From contig JACGCK010000472.1 in assembly GCA_014925825.1 (NCBI GenBank), positions 1-21,637 on the forward strand: a stretch of 21,637 nucleotides of DNA, written 5' to 3'. The translations under genes were made by a program, and so were the position numbers. Shown here one piece after another: positions 1 through 10,515 of the stretch (its first letter is position 1; each line of letters starts with the position of its first letter). The notes below the pieces were generated by a model, which worked only from the letters and a program-made list of their open reading frames with translations, was not told the DNA's origin and ran no database searches. Source of the DNA: Pholiota molesta (Eukaryota; Basidiomycota; Agaricomycetes; Agaricales; Strophariaceae).

Positions 1-484
1 GCTATCGAGCTATCGAGGTGTCTACAGATCACCCAAGGTAAAGAGCTGATTTTCCCAGTTTCAGTGCCGAAAATTGCTCGCGTGAGAGTGCAAAGAATTA
101 GAAACGTCAAGGGAGAATGCAAGGAGATCAGTTCGTCCACAGCATTCACTCAATATGATGTGTGGAGAGTGCGACGATGTCTGATTGATGAAGCTCGGTG
201 GATATGGGGATGTGGAAAGAGACTGGCAATGTCGTTATCTGATTTCCAGGCTGCGACTTGAGGCCATGTTTTCACACGGATGACGATACAAAGGGAGAGT
301 TTCACACTGGGACTAGATTGGAATGAGGAGGCGTGATCATCGTGGAGTAAGTCAACAAAAAGACACTGAAAATATATCATAAGTTAGGCAAATAGAGTTT
401 CAGTGCCATGCGCCCGACGACGCGACTACGCACTTAAAAATAATGCCTCGAGAGGAATGCTCGAGACTCAGCGCTCAACGATGA
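1..484. other. Left edge, no recognisable gene
   Basis: No reading frame here gives a protein I recognise. The open stretches (up to 76 codons) overlap on both strands, lack conserved motifs and look like chance. The right part is the 3' flank of the TAPT1-family gene, whose stop codon lies at 485-487. The first 20 bases hold a short tandem repeat (gctatcga twice) that is too small to interpret. Confidence 0.5.
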
Positions 485-2890
485 TTACCAGATCCGTTTA
501 ACCATGGTATACCGCGTGAGATCCTCAAGCTTCACCCTGCCTTTCTTTTTTCCGTGTTCTCCGGCCTTGTTCTCCCCCATTTCCGATGTGTGGGGCACGT
601 CATCACGATCGCTGTCCAGAAGCGTTTTGAGCTTCTTGTTGTATGCCTGCCACATAATATTAGGCTTATCATTTCCTATTGAAGGTCGGATAATGGCCAT
701 TTACCTGTTCTTCTTTCCCCTCGCCAATGGGATCTCGACCGAAGTCATTTACAACATCCGCTGCTTCGCGTGCTTCCATGCCAGCTCGGCGTCGGGTGGC
801 ATAACTGAGCAGATTTACGCCGGTTATGATTTTAATGCCCACGAAACTGTAGAGGTGCATCAATGAGATAGGTTCAATGCCATATGCTACAACATACCAT
901 AGCCAGAAAAGAAGTCCCATGATTCCCCAGGTTAGATAGTGCATTATCTCCGCATTGCTTAAGGACCGAATGGTCCAGGTCCAGGGCGAAGCAAAGTCTG
1001 AGCTGGAGGCGAACATTAGATTGATCGACTGTGAACCAACAAGGATGGCCAGCGCTGCCAACGGCAAGGACGCGAATCCTAGTCGACGAGCGACAAGTGG
1101 AGACTGATCGACGTATGAATGCTGGAAATAAAGGTACCATGATTTAGTTTATTCGAATGAAGCAGAACGTGATACGTACCTTCCTGGCCCCTCGTCTGCC
1201 GAAAGCACTCATGCTAGCGAGATCTCGACAGAGGACATCGACATAGCGTTCGTAGACAGAGGGCCGAATGTGATTGAATTTGGTGATGAACGCGTGCTTT
1301 AACCAGTCCACCAACATCTCTGATGCCATCACCGTAAGGACTGGCTGTTGTCGAATTGTTAGTTAAATTTGCGGACAACATAAGAGGTGAGCAGCCTACA
1401 TATGTGATTGTCCAAATAATATTGTTCCCCCTGACCCATCCAAAGCTCTTCGGAAGGACGAAACCCCCTGTGAAGTCAAATTCTGAGCCGCTCAGCTCAA
1501 TGAGATTCCGGAATGCAACGATGGTGAGCATAAGTGAAAGTGTGAACCGTTCGACAATGTCTGTCATTTGCATTCAGTAGGGTTTAGCACATGGATGATA
1601 ATTTTTGCTTACCAGCACAAGTTATCTGGAAAAGGCTGTCTTTCTCGAATTTCTTGAAGACACTTCCTTTAATTTCGACAAATTGGTTGGAAACCAAAAG
1701 TGTTAGAAGTGCGTGGTCGTAAGAATTGACAGCGACATTGAGCGAAATCAACTGATACACCATTACAAGTGCATGAGCCACTGAAGCCGCAGGTAAGGAA
1801 GCAAATTTGAACATAAAGCAGCTAAAACACACCATTATACGCTAGAGCGAGGAAAAAGAAAAGAAAAGGTCGGAAAGTACGAGTCGATACAGGACTGCGA
1901 CGTGATAACGGTTCAAGGGTTGAACGAGAGAACAAACAGTCAAGGATATCTTGACCAATGGAGGCGCATAGGCGATCACCAATCTGGAAAGGGTGACGTT
2001 TTAAATAATAGGAATAGGAATTCGAACAGAGCACACACCTCAAGCGCATTGAATATCACGTAGAGTTTGATGGTTTCTTGGCCCCGAATAGTGTGGTATA
2101 TTTTGCTCGCGTCAGTGAGAGGATTCAGAATAAGTAGCGAGGCAATGAGCAGCAGCGCCCGCAATAAATCAGCTTTTTGAGATGGAGGAAGGGGTGGTGG
2201 AGATCTTCTGAAGATGTTCGCAATAAATGGAAACAGTGCTAGCACAAATCGTATCGGTAGAATGGTGAAGGTGTAGAGGAAGGAATCGAAGCAAAGAATG
2301 AAGCCAAAGCCTATTATCTGTGAAAACATAAATCTTCCGTTCCAGAGTCAAAACCATTTGGCGCACCTTTTCCATGGCGAGGGGGATTTTCAAAAAATTA
2401 CTGACTCGCTCCCACTTCAACTCCTGATGTGAATCAAAATCCGTAGCCAGTAATTCTTCTTGCAAATAGTCCCAGAGAGAAAATGGGGCATCGTAGGTCT
2501 CTTGCCGAGTAGGCGAAGTCTCTCGAAAAGTCGGTGATATAGGCGAGACCGGAGTTGGAGGAGAAAAAGGCCGCGAAGGTTGAATAGGAGTGGGTGGTAA
2601 TGAGGCATAGGCAGTCGGAGGTGCCTTTTCTCAAACATATTCCTGACTGGCGACGTTGACCTCCCGCGCGGCAGTAAGTCAGCTGTCACTGGCCGATGAT
2701 AGTCCTCATAGTCGGATCCGTCGGTAAGGTGTGTGAGCGAGGCAGTTCGGGATACAGGGCTCAACGAAGTTCTTCTAGCGATCGGAGCTGAAGCTAAAGA
2801 CTTTGGCGAACCTTGTGGCCAGCCCGTTGCGATTGACGAAACCCGTCGTCTCAGTTTGCGAGCTCGTCTTGAGCCATGTTGACTCGCCAT
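485..2890 (-). CDS. TAPT1: TAPT1/Emp65-family multi-pass membrane protein
   Basis: Eight exons: 2890-2367, 2317-2039, 1983-1833, 1780-1613, 1560-1400, 1344-1180, 1121-705, 646-485. Introns are 49-58 bp, all GT-AG, and phases agree. About 675 residues if one frame break is bridged. Seen: a disordered Ser/Pro/Arg-rich N-terminus of about 150 residues, then conserved family blocks WDYLQEELLATDFDSH, FGFILCFDSFLYTFTILPIR, LNPLTDASKIYHTIRGQ, NQFVEIKGSVFKKF, DIVERF, ASEMLVDWLKHAFITKFN and the C-terminal LEDLTRYTMVKRIW, with several hydrophobic segments. Known: the family (human TAPT1, yeast Emp65) consists of ER or basal-body-associated membrane proteins; Emp65 is linked to ER membrane-protein quality control with Slp1. 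Odd: at the A4 run 2626-2629 the N-terminal frame ends and the Pro-rich frame leading to WDYLQEE begins one base out of register, as if one A were missing. The start at 2890 is the first ATG of the long frame. Family identity is strong; the exact function is inferred. Confidence 0.88.
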
Positions 2891-3609
2891 AGCACTAGTA
2901 GCTGTAGTTATTAAACACGGAGGGTTGTTGTAGACGGCACAGAGGCGCGCGCTCGGCTAGCGCATGTCAACTAATCCACGTCATAGGTCACATGGCGCAC
3001 TTAGGTCACAAAGTCACGTTCGGCGAAGGCCGAAACCGGTCCAATTCGGTACAATGGACCCACAAGAACACAATAAAAACCAATAGCAGAGGGCTGAGAA
3101 TCGAAATTCGCAAATTATTACTCAAGTCGCTTTTCATTGGAAAATAAGCGGATTTACAGGTACAGATACATGACATGAAGTACAAATGAGTGTGGTAGAT
3201 ATGGCTAAGGTAGAAAACATGCAAATGAAATACGAGACAAAAACGCGCAAGCGAAAGGAAAGTGTGACATGCAGTGGTAGTACATGATGATGCAGGATAG
3301 CGGAAAAGGGTTTGTGCATAACGGTGCTGATGTGAGAATGATGGACGAAATGAAAAGGAGGGTGGGCTACAACAGTGATCGATGTGCAATAAAGAAAAAA
3401 TCGAGAGAGAAAGAATTCAAATGAGATTGCAAGTATCGAAAGGAAGAAATAGAAAGGTACGTGAATGATATTACTTACAGAAGCTCCTTGAACGCAATGA
3501 ATGATACACACAACGATATGTTAGAAATGACAGAAAGCGTGACGAACTCTAATATCGGCGGCGAGGTTGTTGAACCATAGATCCTTGTAGAAAGAAGATC
3601 GGAGTAGAA
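2891..3609. other. Intergenic: TAPT1-family promoter side and 3' flank of the next gene
   Basis: The left part is upstream of the TAPT1-family start (minus strand); the right part lies downstream of the stop at 3610. From about 3130 to 3480 the plus strand is purine-rich, which makes minus-strand frames of 125-127 codons full of His, Ser, Cys and Phe. These resemble translated 3' untranslated sequence, not protein. A GC-rich patch (gcgcgcgctcggctagcgc, 2945-2963) lies 55-73 bp upstream of the start codon. No RNA gene or repeat is recognised. Confidence 0.45.
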
Positions 3610-5070
3610 TTAAAATCGTGGACCTTGGTTGAGCTTCGTCCTCGTAATACCCCTTTTGTGATGTTTGCGAGTGGGAGGAGGGAAATCGTTCTCCGCCATT
3701 AGCTTTATGCTACCGTCGAAGGCGACATGAGGATGTATGGGTACCTGGTTTCTGGGATCCTTACGAGTGCTTTTGAAAGGCTCCAAAGGTAAAGGCAAGC
3801 TAATATTGACAGAGCTGCTCGGGGGTATTTTGCTGCGGGGAAGCTTCAGGGGTAACGTTGGCCTGGTGGGATGCATGGAGTGTTTGGCATCAGCAACAAC
3901 ATGGGTGTCAAAAGGAGTGGCCTTTCTGTCACAAGAATGCTTGGATTTTGCTGAATCTATGCGAGAGTGGGCATATTGAGGAGACGCAGTCTTTGGTTGC
4001 TGATACGAGCCAGAACCCCCACGCGTATCAAGAGGAGCGATTGGTTGAGCAACAGCTCGTGCTAAATAATGAGCACCATGGATGTGGGCGTGCCGAGAAG
4101 CTGCTGCATTTGACTGTTGATAGACCACGCGACGCTCGGCGCCGTTGCGGACAGCATGGGCGCCTGGTTCCATGTAGGCGCGGAGATGCTGAGAAGGGCG
4201 GAGAGAGTCCGACGCAAAGCGTTGACGAGGAAGGCGAATCATTGAGTCTCTGGAGGCGTCGTCCACGGTAAGGACTCGCCCATGGTCGAGTGATTGTGAT
4301 CGTTGGATCGCCTCGCGCTCGGCCTCGCGCTCTAGACGCATTTTCTTCGTGTTTTCCTTAGCGCCCAATATCGTATTCTCGGGAAGAAGATCGCTAGGGG
4401 CGACAGCATCTCGAGATCCCAAGACAGGGAATGGATTATGCTGGTACCGTAGCTCCTTTGCTAGGTTTGGGAGAGCAACGGGATGAAGGGGGCGCATTTC
4501 GGACTTTCTGAATGGGTCAAAATCAAGAGCGGTGTTTCTCGGCCAGTCACACGAGTTATAATACGAGCCTTTGTCCCGAAGGTTTAACGGTTTAGGAATA
4601 GCAGGGATGGATGTAGGGACGGGGGGAAACTGCTTAATGAGGTCGTCGCGGGCTTGCCTGCTACTCTTCTTGAGTTTGAGAGGTTCCCCGCGAGGAGGAT
4701 CAGGTTGACAATCGCTGAGAGAGGAATCCTGATGAACTGAGTAGAGTAGTAGAGCGACTGACCCCGTATTCACAGGCTCCGCCATTACAAGCTCAATTTT
4801 TTGCTCTCTCAGTGGCTTTTCCTTCTCCTTAGTCCAGACAGGCTTGGTGGGTCGGTTGGCGTAGACATCCGGGTCGATCGCGTGGTTGTAGCCACCGAGT
4901 GATATGGAGCGAGAACGTCTGATGGTCCTATTGCGGGGACAACTAGTCGTAGCATTGACTTGATTTTTATCGGTGGACTCCGTTTTCAGCCTGACCAGGA
5001 TGTTATTCAAGAAAGAAGTTATTGATTGGGTGGAAAAGACGACTTACTTATTCGAAAATAACCGTCGCAT
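3610..5070 (-). CDS. Unrecognised, mostly disordered protein (467 aa)
   Basis: Two exons: 5070-5048 (23 bp, coding MRRLFSN plus two bases) and 4990-3610. The 57-bp intron has donor GTAAGT and acceptor GGTCAG. The long frame has no ATG near its natural start, and the mini-exon supplies one in phase. I do not recognise the family. Seen: Arg/Ser-rich patch RTIRRSRSISLGG near the N-terminus, a better-ordered middle stretch with DDLIKQFPPVPTS and FDPFRKSEMRPLHPVALPNL, a short charged helix KKMRLEREAEREAIQRSQS, then a long Ser/Pro/His/Arg-rich tail ending in a basic segment. No membrane segment or signal peptide. The frame is uninterrupted for over 1.3 kb and passes a splice junction in phase, so a real gene is likely. 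The Arg-Ser and Ser-Pro content suggests a phosphorylated, disordered regulator or scaffold, but that is only inference. Confidence 0.72.
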
Positions 5071-6405
5071 GTTATCTATGGTAAAATGCGTAGGTTTAGC
5101 CTGTGTGTATAGCGGGGATTCTAGAGGGCAGGATAGCTTAAAGTGGATAAATTATGAGAGGGCAAGCGCTCGACTCGGAGGGGATGAATGATTTGTGGCA
5201 GGCTTTGGATGAGTTAGGTGGGGAGTCTCAGGCGTCTCTGAGTCTTTGTTTTTATACCTGAGAAATGCGTGGGTAGTGACCCTGCGAGGTGGCACGAACT
5301 AATCCACGACTCCATTGTCGCCCGTATCAACATGGTAAACAAGCGCTGAAGGGCCTTTAACGCATTAGTGGCATTTGCCCAAAATGGTAACATTGCTTCG
5401 AGAAATGGAAAGTCAGCTCTGTTTGTGTTCGAATTCTGTCCATAAAGCAATTGCTTGATTAAAGCGGACAAGATTTGAAGAGAACAATGCGACCTTGGAA
5501 GTTTCAAGGATCGATAAGCATTTCCCTTATTAACAACTTATTAAGGCCTGCATACCAAGGCACCGAGGGATGGTTTTTAAGCAGCTGTAGTAATATGCAT
5601 AGGATTCGATCCCTTTTCCCAAGCAATTGGAAGGCCCAGGAAAAGTAGCAGTGCTTGAAACGCGTCGCGCGACGCCAACGCGACGCGCTTGTATATGCTG
5701 TCGCGGTCACGAGATTAGAAAATTCACACGCCGATATACCGAGCCAGTGGCGCGTACCTGCGCGCAGCCTGCGCGTATTTAGGTCAAACTGGCCAGACTT
5801 GAGACTTGGGCGCATTCGCCGCCGTTAGGGCCGTTACTGTCGCCTTTATTACATATATGATAGTATCATTTTCGCCTTCCTTACGAAGTAGACTCCGAAA
5901 CAAACCACCGTGATACAACATTTCATTGGTCTTTGTACACTACAGATTTTTATCTACATAATTTGCTTTCTTTCCTTCTACCCCGTAAGCACCGATATGT
6001 AGAAGAAAAGAGAGCGGGGAGGTCCTATGGGTAATCATATAATCATAAATAGCCAGAAAGGCCACAATAGAGGTCATACTAGTAAGAGAGTCGAATACAA
6101 CGAATCGGGAGGCGCAACAAATCGAGATAGAGAGGAAGAAGGCCTGATCATGAAACGAGGAAAGAACAGAAAAATGAATGCAGTGGGGATAGTTACTGTG
6201 TGGATGACGAAAGCAATATGTGAAAGGTATGAATGATATCGTAACTGAAGGGAATGCGAGAGACATTGACGAGAGGATGCATAATGAATGATAAAAAAGA
6301 GATGATGATAATGCAAGGGAAGCACGTGTGGAGAGCAAAAGACAATTCCAGAAAGAAAGAGAAAACGGAGCAAAAATGCATATATGAGAGCAGAATAAAA
6401 GGAAA
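5071..6405. other. Long intergenic region without a recognisable gene
   Basis: The left part is upstream of the unrecognised gene starting at 5070; the right part (about 5930-6405) is the 3' flank of CDC6. Minus-strand frames at 5214-5507 and 5504-5815, and the long one at 5940-6740, show no conserved motif; the last overlaps CDC6 in another frame and is rich in Ser, Phe, Leu and His from a purine-rich plus strand. A CG-rich palindromic element lies at 5660-5692 and is listed separately. Nothing else could be identified. Confidence 0.45.
5660..5692. promoter_or_regulatory. CG-rich palindromic element with an ACGCGT box
   Basis: Seen: ACGCGT at 5660-5665 overlaps a perfect 14-bp palindrome GCGTCGCGCGACGC (5662-5675), followed by CAACGCGACGCGCTTG. 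A very similar arrangement sits upstream of CDC6 at 8653-8685. ACGCGT is the MluI cell-cycle box bound by Swi6/Mbp1-type (MBF) factors in other fungi. Here it lies about 590 bp upstream of the start codon at 5070 and about 715 bp beyond the CDC6 stop. A regulatory role is inferred; a chance CpG-rich patch is possible. Confidence 0.35.
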
Positions 6406-8520
6406 TTAATCTTGGAAAGCACCAGCAAGGATATCAGGGTTCGAATTCGACGCAGCGGCAGCAGCCTTGATATCGCGCATAAGACGCGCCTGCTCGCGTT
6501 GCCAGATACCGCGAACTTCCTCCTCGCGAGGGTCGCCAGCAGTACCAGCGCCTGTGACTCCGAGGCCGCGGAGAACCTCGTCACCCCACATGCCCTCGAC
6601 CAGCCTGACTTCGCCAACAGCGCCAGCACCACTCTTCCCGAGACCACCGCCAAACGGAGCAGAGCGGCCGAATGCCTTCCTGCCTTTACCCGAAGGCGAC
6701 GTGGTAGCAAGAAGGGATGACGAAAGGGTGACGATGCCATTGCCCTCTAGGACGCCCATCAGATCGCCAAACTCGTTTCGCGAAACAGGATCGAAGAGCC
6801 CCATCTCGGTGCGGGATAGAAGGCTGGAGTAGTAGCTATGCAAGGCGCCGGTCTCGATGCCGACTGCAGGACGAGAGACAGGTGTATTGGGAAGAGAGGA
6901 GGTGCGTTTCACGGGTGAGGCGGATGCCTTTCTCGGTGAGGCAGATGTCGATACCGAAAGTGAGAGACGGGCCTCAAGACGTTTGGACGCGAGCAGAATG
7001 CTCAAGAGAACTAGGCGAGCTTGGAGGCCGAGGTTACGGATTTTTGTGGCGGTCTCGCTACTGCTTGAGCTGGTGGTAGGGGCCGAGGGCGCAGCTGACG
7101 GAGTAACGGCCTTCGAGACCGCAGATGGAGTGTAGGCTTTGAGAGCCGCAAGAATATGTTGGGGGGTAACGCTCACAGGAGCGGATATAAGTGGGTTCTC
7201 GTCAACAGGCTCTTTGGGCGCAAGGGCCAAGTCAATTGCACCTCGCAATACTTCGAAGAGGCTTCGAACATCGCCAGTGATGGCGGCAATTTTCTTGGTC
7301 AAAAGCATAAGGGCCGGAGGAGGAAGAAGTTTCTTCACATTTGCAGTAGTCTGAGAAGGTGCCTCGCCTTCGGAGAGAGTATCTAAGCGGGATTGCAGAA
7401 TAGCTTGCAACTGCGCAGGAGTATAAGGTGCGAAGTGAATGGTGCGAACATTCGATGACGGGGCGAAAGCATTAGAAGATGCCGTTAGAGTGTGAGTGTT
7501 TGCAATGCCGATGAGTCGCAGAACGGTGGGAAGAGTTTCTGTCAGAGTGAAGATCGACGATAACGCTTGTGCAGATGAAGCGATGTGGTCAAGCTCATCT
7601 AGTATGAGGATACTAACCAATAGTATATCAGAAAGGGTAAAGAAGAAAATACAACGTCACTTACTATTTGACCTTCAAGGTATTCAAAAGAGACTGAACC
7701 ATCTCTCGACCCTTGAGTTTCTTGCCAGCAGCTGCCTTTCGCTTCGATCCGGCGCTAAGGTCCTCGATCATTCTTTCCCACAATGCGTCCACACTTTTGA
7801 GTGCCATGCAGTTGATTGAGACAACCTTGAGGTCGCTTTCCTTCGCGGTCGACACCTGACGGATAATTTCATTGACAAGAGCTGTCTTTCCCGTGCCTGG
7901 AGATCCTGAGACAAACATGCTAGAGGCACCTTCGTCCTCAACCATCGAGGTGCCCTCAATGAAGGGAGTGAGGAACTCAAAAATCGAAGCGCGTTCCGCT
8001 TCACGGCCAGCAATCTCGGTCTGCGTGTTATTGCAGGTGGATCGGAGAAGTGCACGAACGCGAGCATGAAGAGGGAGTAGAATTGTCGGCGGAGTTGGAG
8101 GTGGCGTCGAGATGGTCATCTGCGCAATGTCGGCGGACGGGGTGGCAGGCGCCAACGACGATACGGATGCCGTGCGACGAGGTGCTAAAGACGGAGTTAA
8201 TGTGGAACATCCATGGAACACAAGAAAGAAAACATACCTGGTCGAGTGCGCGTAGGTGTCGCGATGACACCCGAGGTCACGGTGCGCCTAAGCGCTCTTG
8301 CTGATCGTGGCGAGGAGGGCGCGCTGAGAGCCCCATATTTAAATGGGGGAATGTTCTCCTTGTTACCGTCCCCATCTTCGACAGAGGTAGTCGTCCGAGC
8401 GCGTTTCGGGTTGGGTGTGCTGTCAGGTGTCTGCAGCTGCTCACAAGCCTGCACAGAGGGCGCGGGCGACGACGAGACTTGATGTCCCCTCTTCCCAAGA
8501 ACCGAGCTACGAGTAAGCAT
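6406..8520 (-). CDS. CDC6: Replication licensing ATPase Cdc6 (Cdc18)
   Basis: Three exons: 8520-8238, 8184-7665, 7612-6406; introns of 53 and 52 bp (GTATGT..TTAG, GTAAGT..TTAG). Product 669 residues with no frame break. Seen: disordered basic N-terminus with KEN box NKENIPP (about 53-59), nuclear-localisation-like KRAR and Ser/Thr-Pro sites; AAA+ core with Walker A GSPGTGKT (188-195), Walker B LILDELD (270-276), sensor 1 IGIANT (about 302-307) and sensor 2 TGDVRSLFEVLRG with Arg near 384. The C-terminal third carries the expected winged-helix region, interrupted by a low-complexity insert with CDK-type sites SPRK and SPVK. Known: Cdc6 joins ORC on origins and loads MCM2-7 with Cdt1; its abundance is set by CDK phosphorylation and degradation, and APC/C recognises KEN boxes. 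Orc1 is the closest alternative, but there is no BAH domain. Upstream MCB boxes fit G1/S expression. Confidence 0.93.
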
Positions 8521-9221
8521 GATGAAGTGGCAGATGGGTCGAGGTCGATGAAGTCGAGGAGGTCGAGGATAAAGAGGAACAAGAGGGGAGGTGGCCCTGG
8601 AAAATGTATATGATCTCTCACAGTTCAATCTCCGCCATCTCATCAAAACGAGCGCGTCGCGCGTAGAGTGTCAACGCGTCGCGTTTGTCACGTGTAGACG
8701 CGTGCGATCAACCTGATCAACCCAAGCGTGTTATTAAAATACGTCACTTCTCCACATCAAGGGGCGCGAAAGGCATTCCTATTCATCGAAATACATCTAC
8801 CAATGACCCAAATTTTTAAGAGAACGCGTATAAGTGGACATCATCTCCATTGATTATGATTATAATTATTTCTCAGTGTTAGCCACATTATTAACGGTAT
8901 GAATGGTAATTATTACATGGCATCCAAGACTGAACAAAAAGACCAGAACATCCGTCGCAGATCACCGATGTATCCTCTCATCTCAATACCTTATCCTCAT
9001 CACAGAAACATGCATAACATACTTTGTTCTACCTTTGATCAATATTAGACAGATACTAGTCATTTACTGGGATCCCAAGAATTACGGAGATCTATTTTAA
9101 CAACAAAGTCGAGCAATACATAGCCTAGAAGTATCATTATTCGGTACTTAGAAGTTGATGGTAAGAGCTACTGCTAACAGAAATCAGGCGCGAAGGGGTA
9201 TATACGGAGAGATAAGGAGCC
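8521..9221. other. Intergenic: CDC6 promoter and 3' flank of the seven-helix gene
   Basis: The left part, next to the CDC6 start, is CG-rich and carries the ACGCGT sites listed separately. The right part (about 8740-9221) is AT-rich and follows the stop of the seven-helix membrane protein gene at 9222. The only frame of note (8903-9100, 65 codons, plus strand) has no recognisable features. Confidence 0.5.
8653..8829 (-). promoter_or_regulatory. CDC6 promoter: cluster of MCB (ACGCGT) boxes
   Basis: Perfect ACGCGT hexamers lie at 8674-8679, 8698-8703 and 8824-8829, that is 154, 178 and 304 bp upstream of the CDC6 ATG at 8520. A related GCGCGTCGCGCGT sits at 8652-8664 and an E-box CACGTG at 8689-8694. 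In fission and budding yeast, MBF binds ACGCGT and drives G1/S genes, including cdc18/CDC6. Conservation of this control in the present fungus is inferred from motif, spacing and gene identity. Confidence 0.6.
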
Positions 9222-10515
9222 TCACGCAACCGTTACTGATTGACTACCCTGCTTTTTCTCCTGTAGTTCTATACCAGCATCATCACCGTTCTCGACAGCC
9301 AGAATCTTGCCCTCATTCAAGCCCTTCTTGTCTCTCCGCTTCGCCTCCTTCTCCAACCTCTTTTGTTTCTCTTTCTCTGTCTCGTCACGCCACCGCCAAT
9401 CACCCAAGAGCCCTGTACCGAACGTTTTGCGAACGTTATACCCAACCAAGACGACGGTGGTCAGCCACTCCGGTAGCACATGCAGTATATAGAACGCAGC
9501 CTTCTGTCCAGAGCTATTCAGAGGGTCGGGTGCGGTCAATGAGGTTGTTTTATATCTCATGACGACCAAGCGGTATACAGATATTATCGCCTATCAGAAA
9601 AAGTGCCATGTAAATTATTGGTTATCCAAGGGAAATAGATCAATGCGCTCACAATGAGGATAGTCATATGGCCTAAAACCACGATGCCATGATGACTGAT
9701 TCGAGAAAGACGAGACCGTCCCCACCATGCTATAGCATATAGCACGATGGTTAAGAACAAGACGACGGCCGTGCTCACATATCTATGTAGCACCGAAGAA
9801 GAGAAATCAGCTCAAACACGCTTTTTTGTCTTTGTGAACGCCACATGGCCGCCTACTTACCTCAATTTCATTGTTTGATCCGCGTTAGCCTGGTTATCGA
9901 ACACATTGCTATAATGAGTGTTCGCAATAATTCCGGGGACCGTCCCCGCCAAAAATGCCAACGCCAGAAGGCCCGTCCAGCTCCTGAGCCTTGCCCTCAA
10001 TAACGGCTGGTCAGGCGTGCCTTCAGGTGGCGGTTCCACGAAATAGCCCTTCGTCGCCGCCGCTGGGGATTGAAAGTACGTCGCGGACCCGTATGTGGGG
10101 TTCACGAGGAGACAGCGGAGGATGCCGGCGAGGTCACTTGCGATACCGACGAAGCCCATGCCGAAGCTGATCTGCATGTACGTCGCGAGCCCATGGCTGA
10201 AGCGTTTTCCTTCGTTGCGTGATTGCACCGCGCGTAGGGAAAAAATAACGATACTATAAGGCGAAAATAAGAAACTGATCAGTCGTTGTTCTCTGGAGGA
10301 TGTGGGGGATCAGAGGTTATTGGAATCCGGTTATAGACTCACCGTTCAATGGAGAAAGTCACTGTCCCGATTAACAACGTTGTCCTTGAGCGCCTGTGCA
10401 GCATGCGATATAGGGTGAGGGGCACCAACAGCGCGTACAGCACCGCAAAGAGTACCGATGGCGCAAAATCCACTGGAAGGGGCGTGCCCCCAATAGGCGC
10501 TGGGAAGTTGACCAT
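9222..10515 (-). CDS. Seven-transmembrane fungal membrane protein
   Basis: Four exons: 10515-10343, 10253-9861, 9782-9653, 9590-9222; introns 89, 78 and 62 bp, all GT-AG. Product 354 residues, frame intact. Seen: N-terminus MVNFPAPIGGTPLP, then seven hydrophobic segments: about 17-36 (FAPSVLFAVLYALLVPLTLY), 46-68 (ending ERIVIFSLRAV), one with ISFGMGFVGIASDLAGILR, one with LLALAFLAGTVPGIIAN, one with VSTAVVLFLTIVLYAIAWW, one with VVLGHMTILIAIISVYRLVV, and one with FYILHVLPEWLTTVVLVGYNV. The tail is hydrophilic and Lys/Glu-rich and ends QSVTVA. This topology and these motifs fit a basidiomycete family that, as I recall, is often annotated as family-C-like G-protein-coupled receptor. I see no feature that proves receptor function, and no ligand or partner can be inferred. 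A transporter-like or structural membrane role remains possible. Confidence 0.75.

Noticed and set aside
3006..3511. Two overlapping minus-strand frames of 125-127 codons
   Set aside because: Rich in His, Ser, Cys and Phe with no conserved pattern, lying just downstream of the 3610 stop; read as untranslated sequence.
3858..4271. 137-codon plus-strand frame
   Set aside because: Shadow of the uninterrupted minus-strand 467-residue gene in this region.
5410..5470. Possible tRNA B-box (gttcgaattc)
   Set aside because: Does not match GGTTCGANTCC well, and no acceptor stem or anticodon arm could be built around it.
5940..6740. 266-codon minus-strand open frame
   Set aside because: It overlaps the end of CDC6 in another frame, its composition is low-complexity from a purine-rich opposite strand, and it has no motif; treated as CDC6 3' flank.
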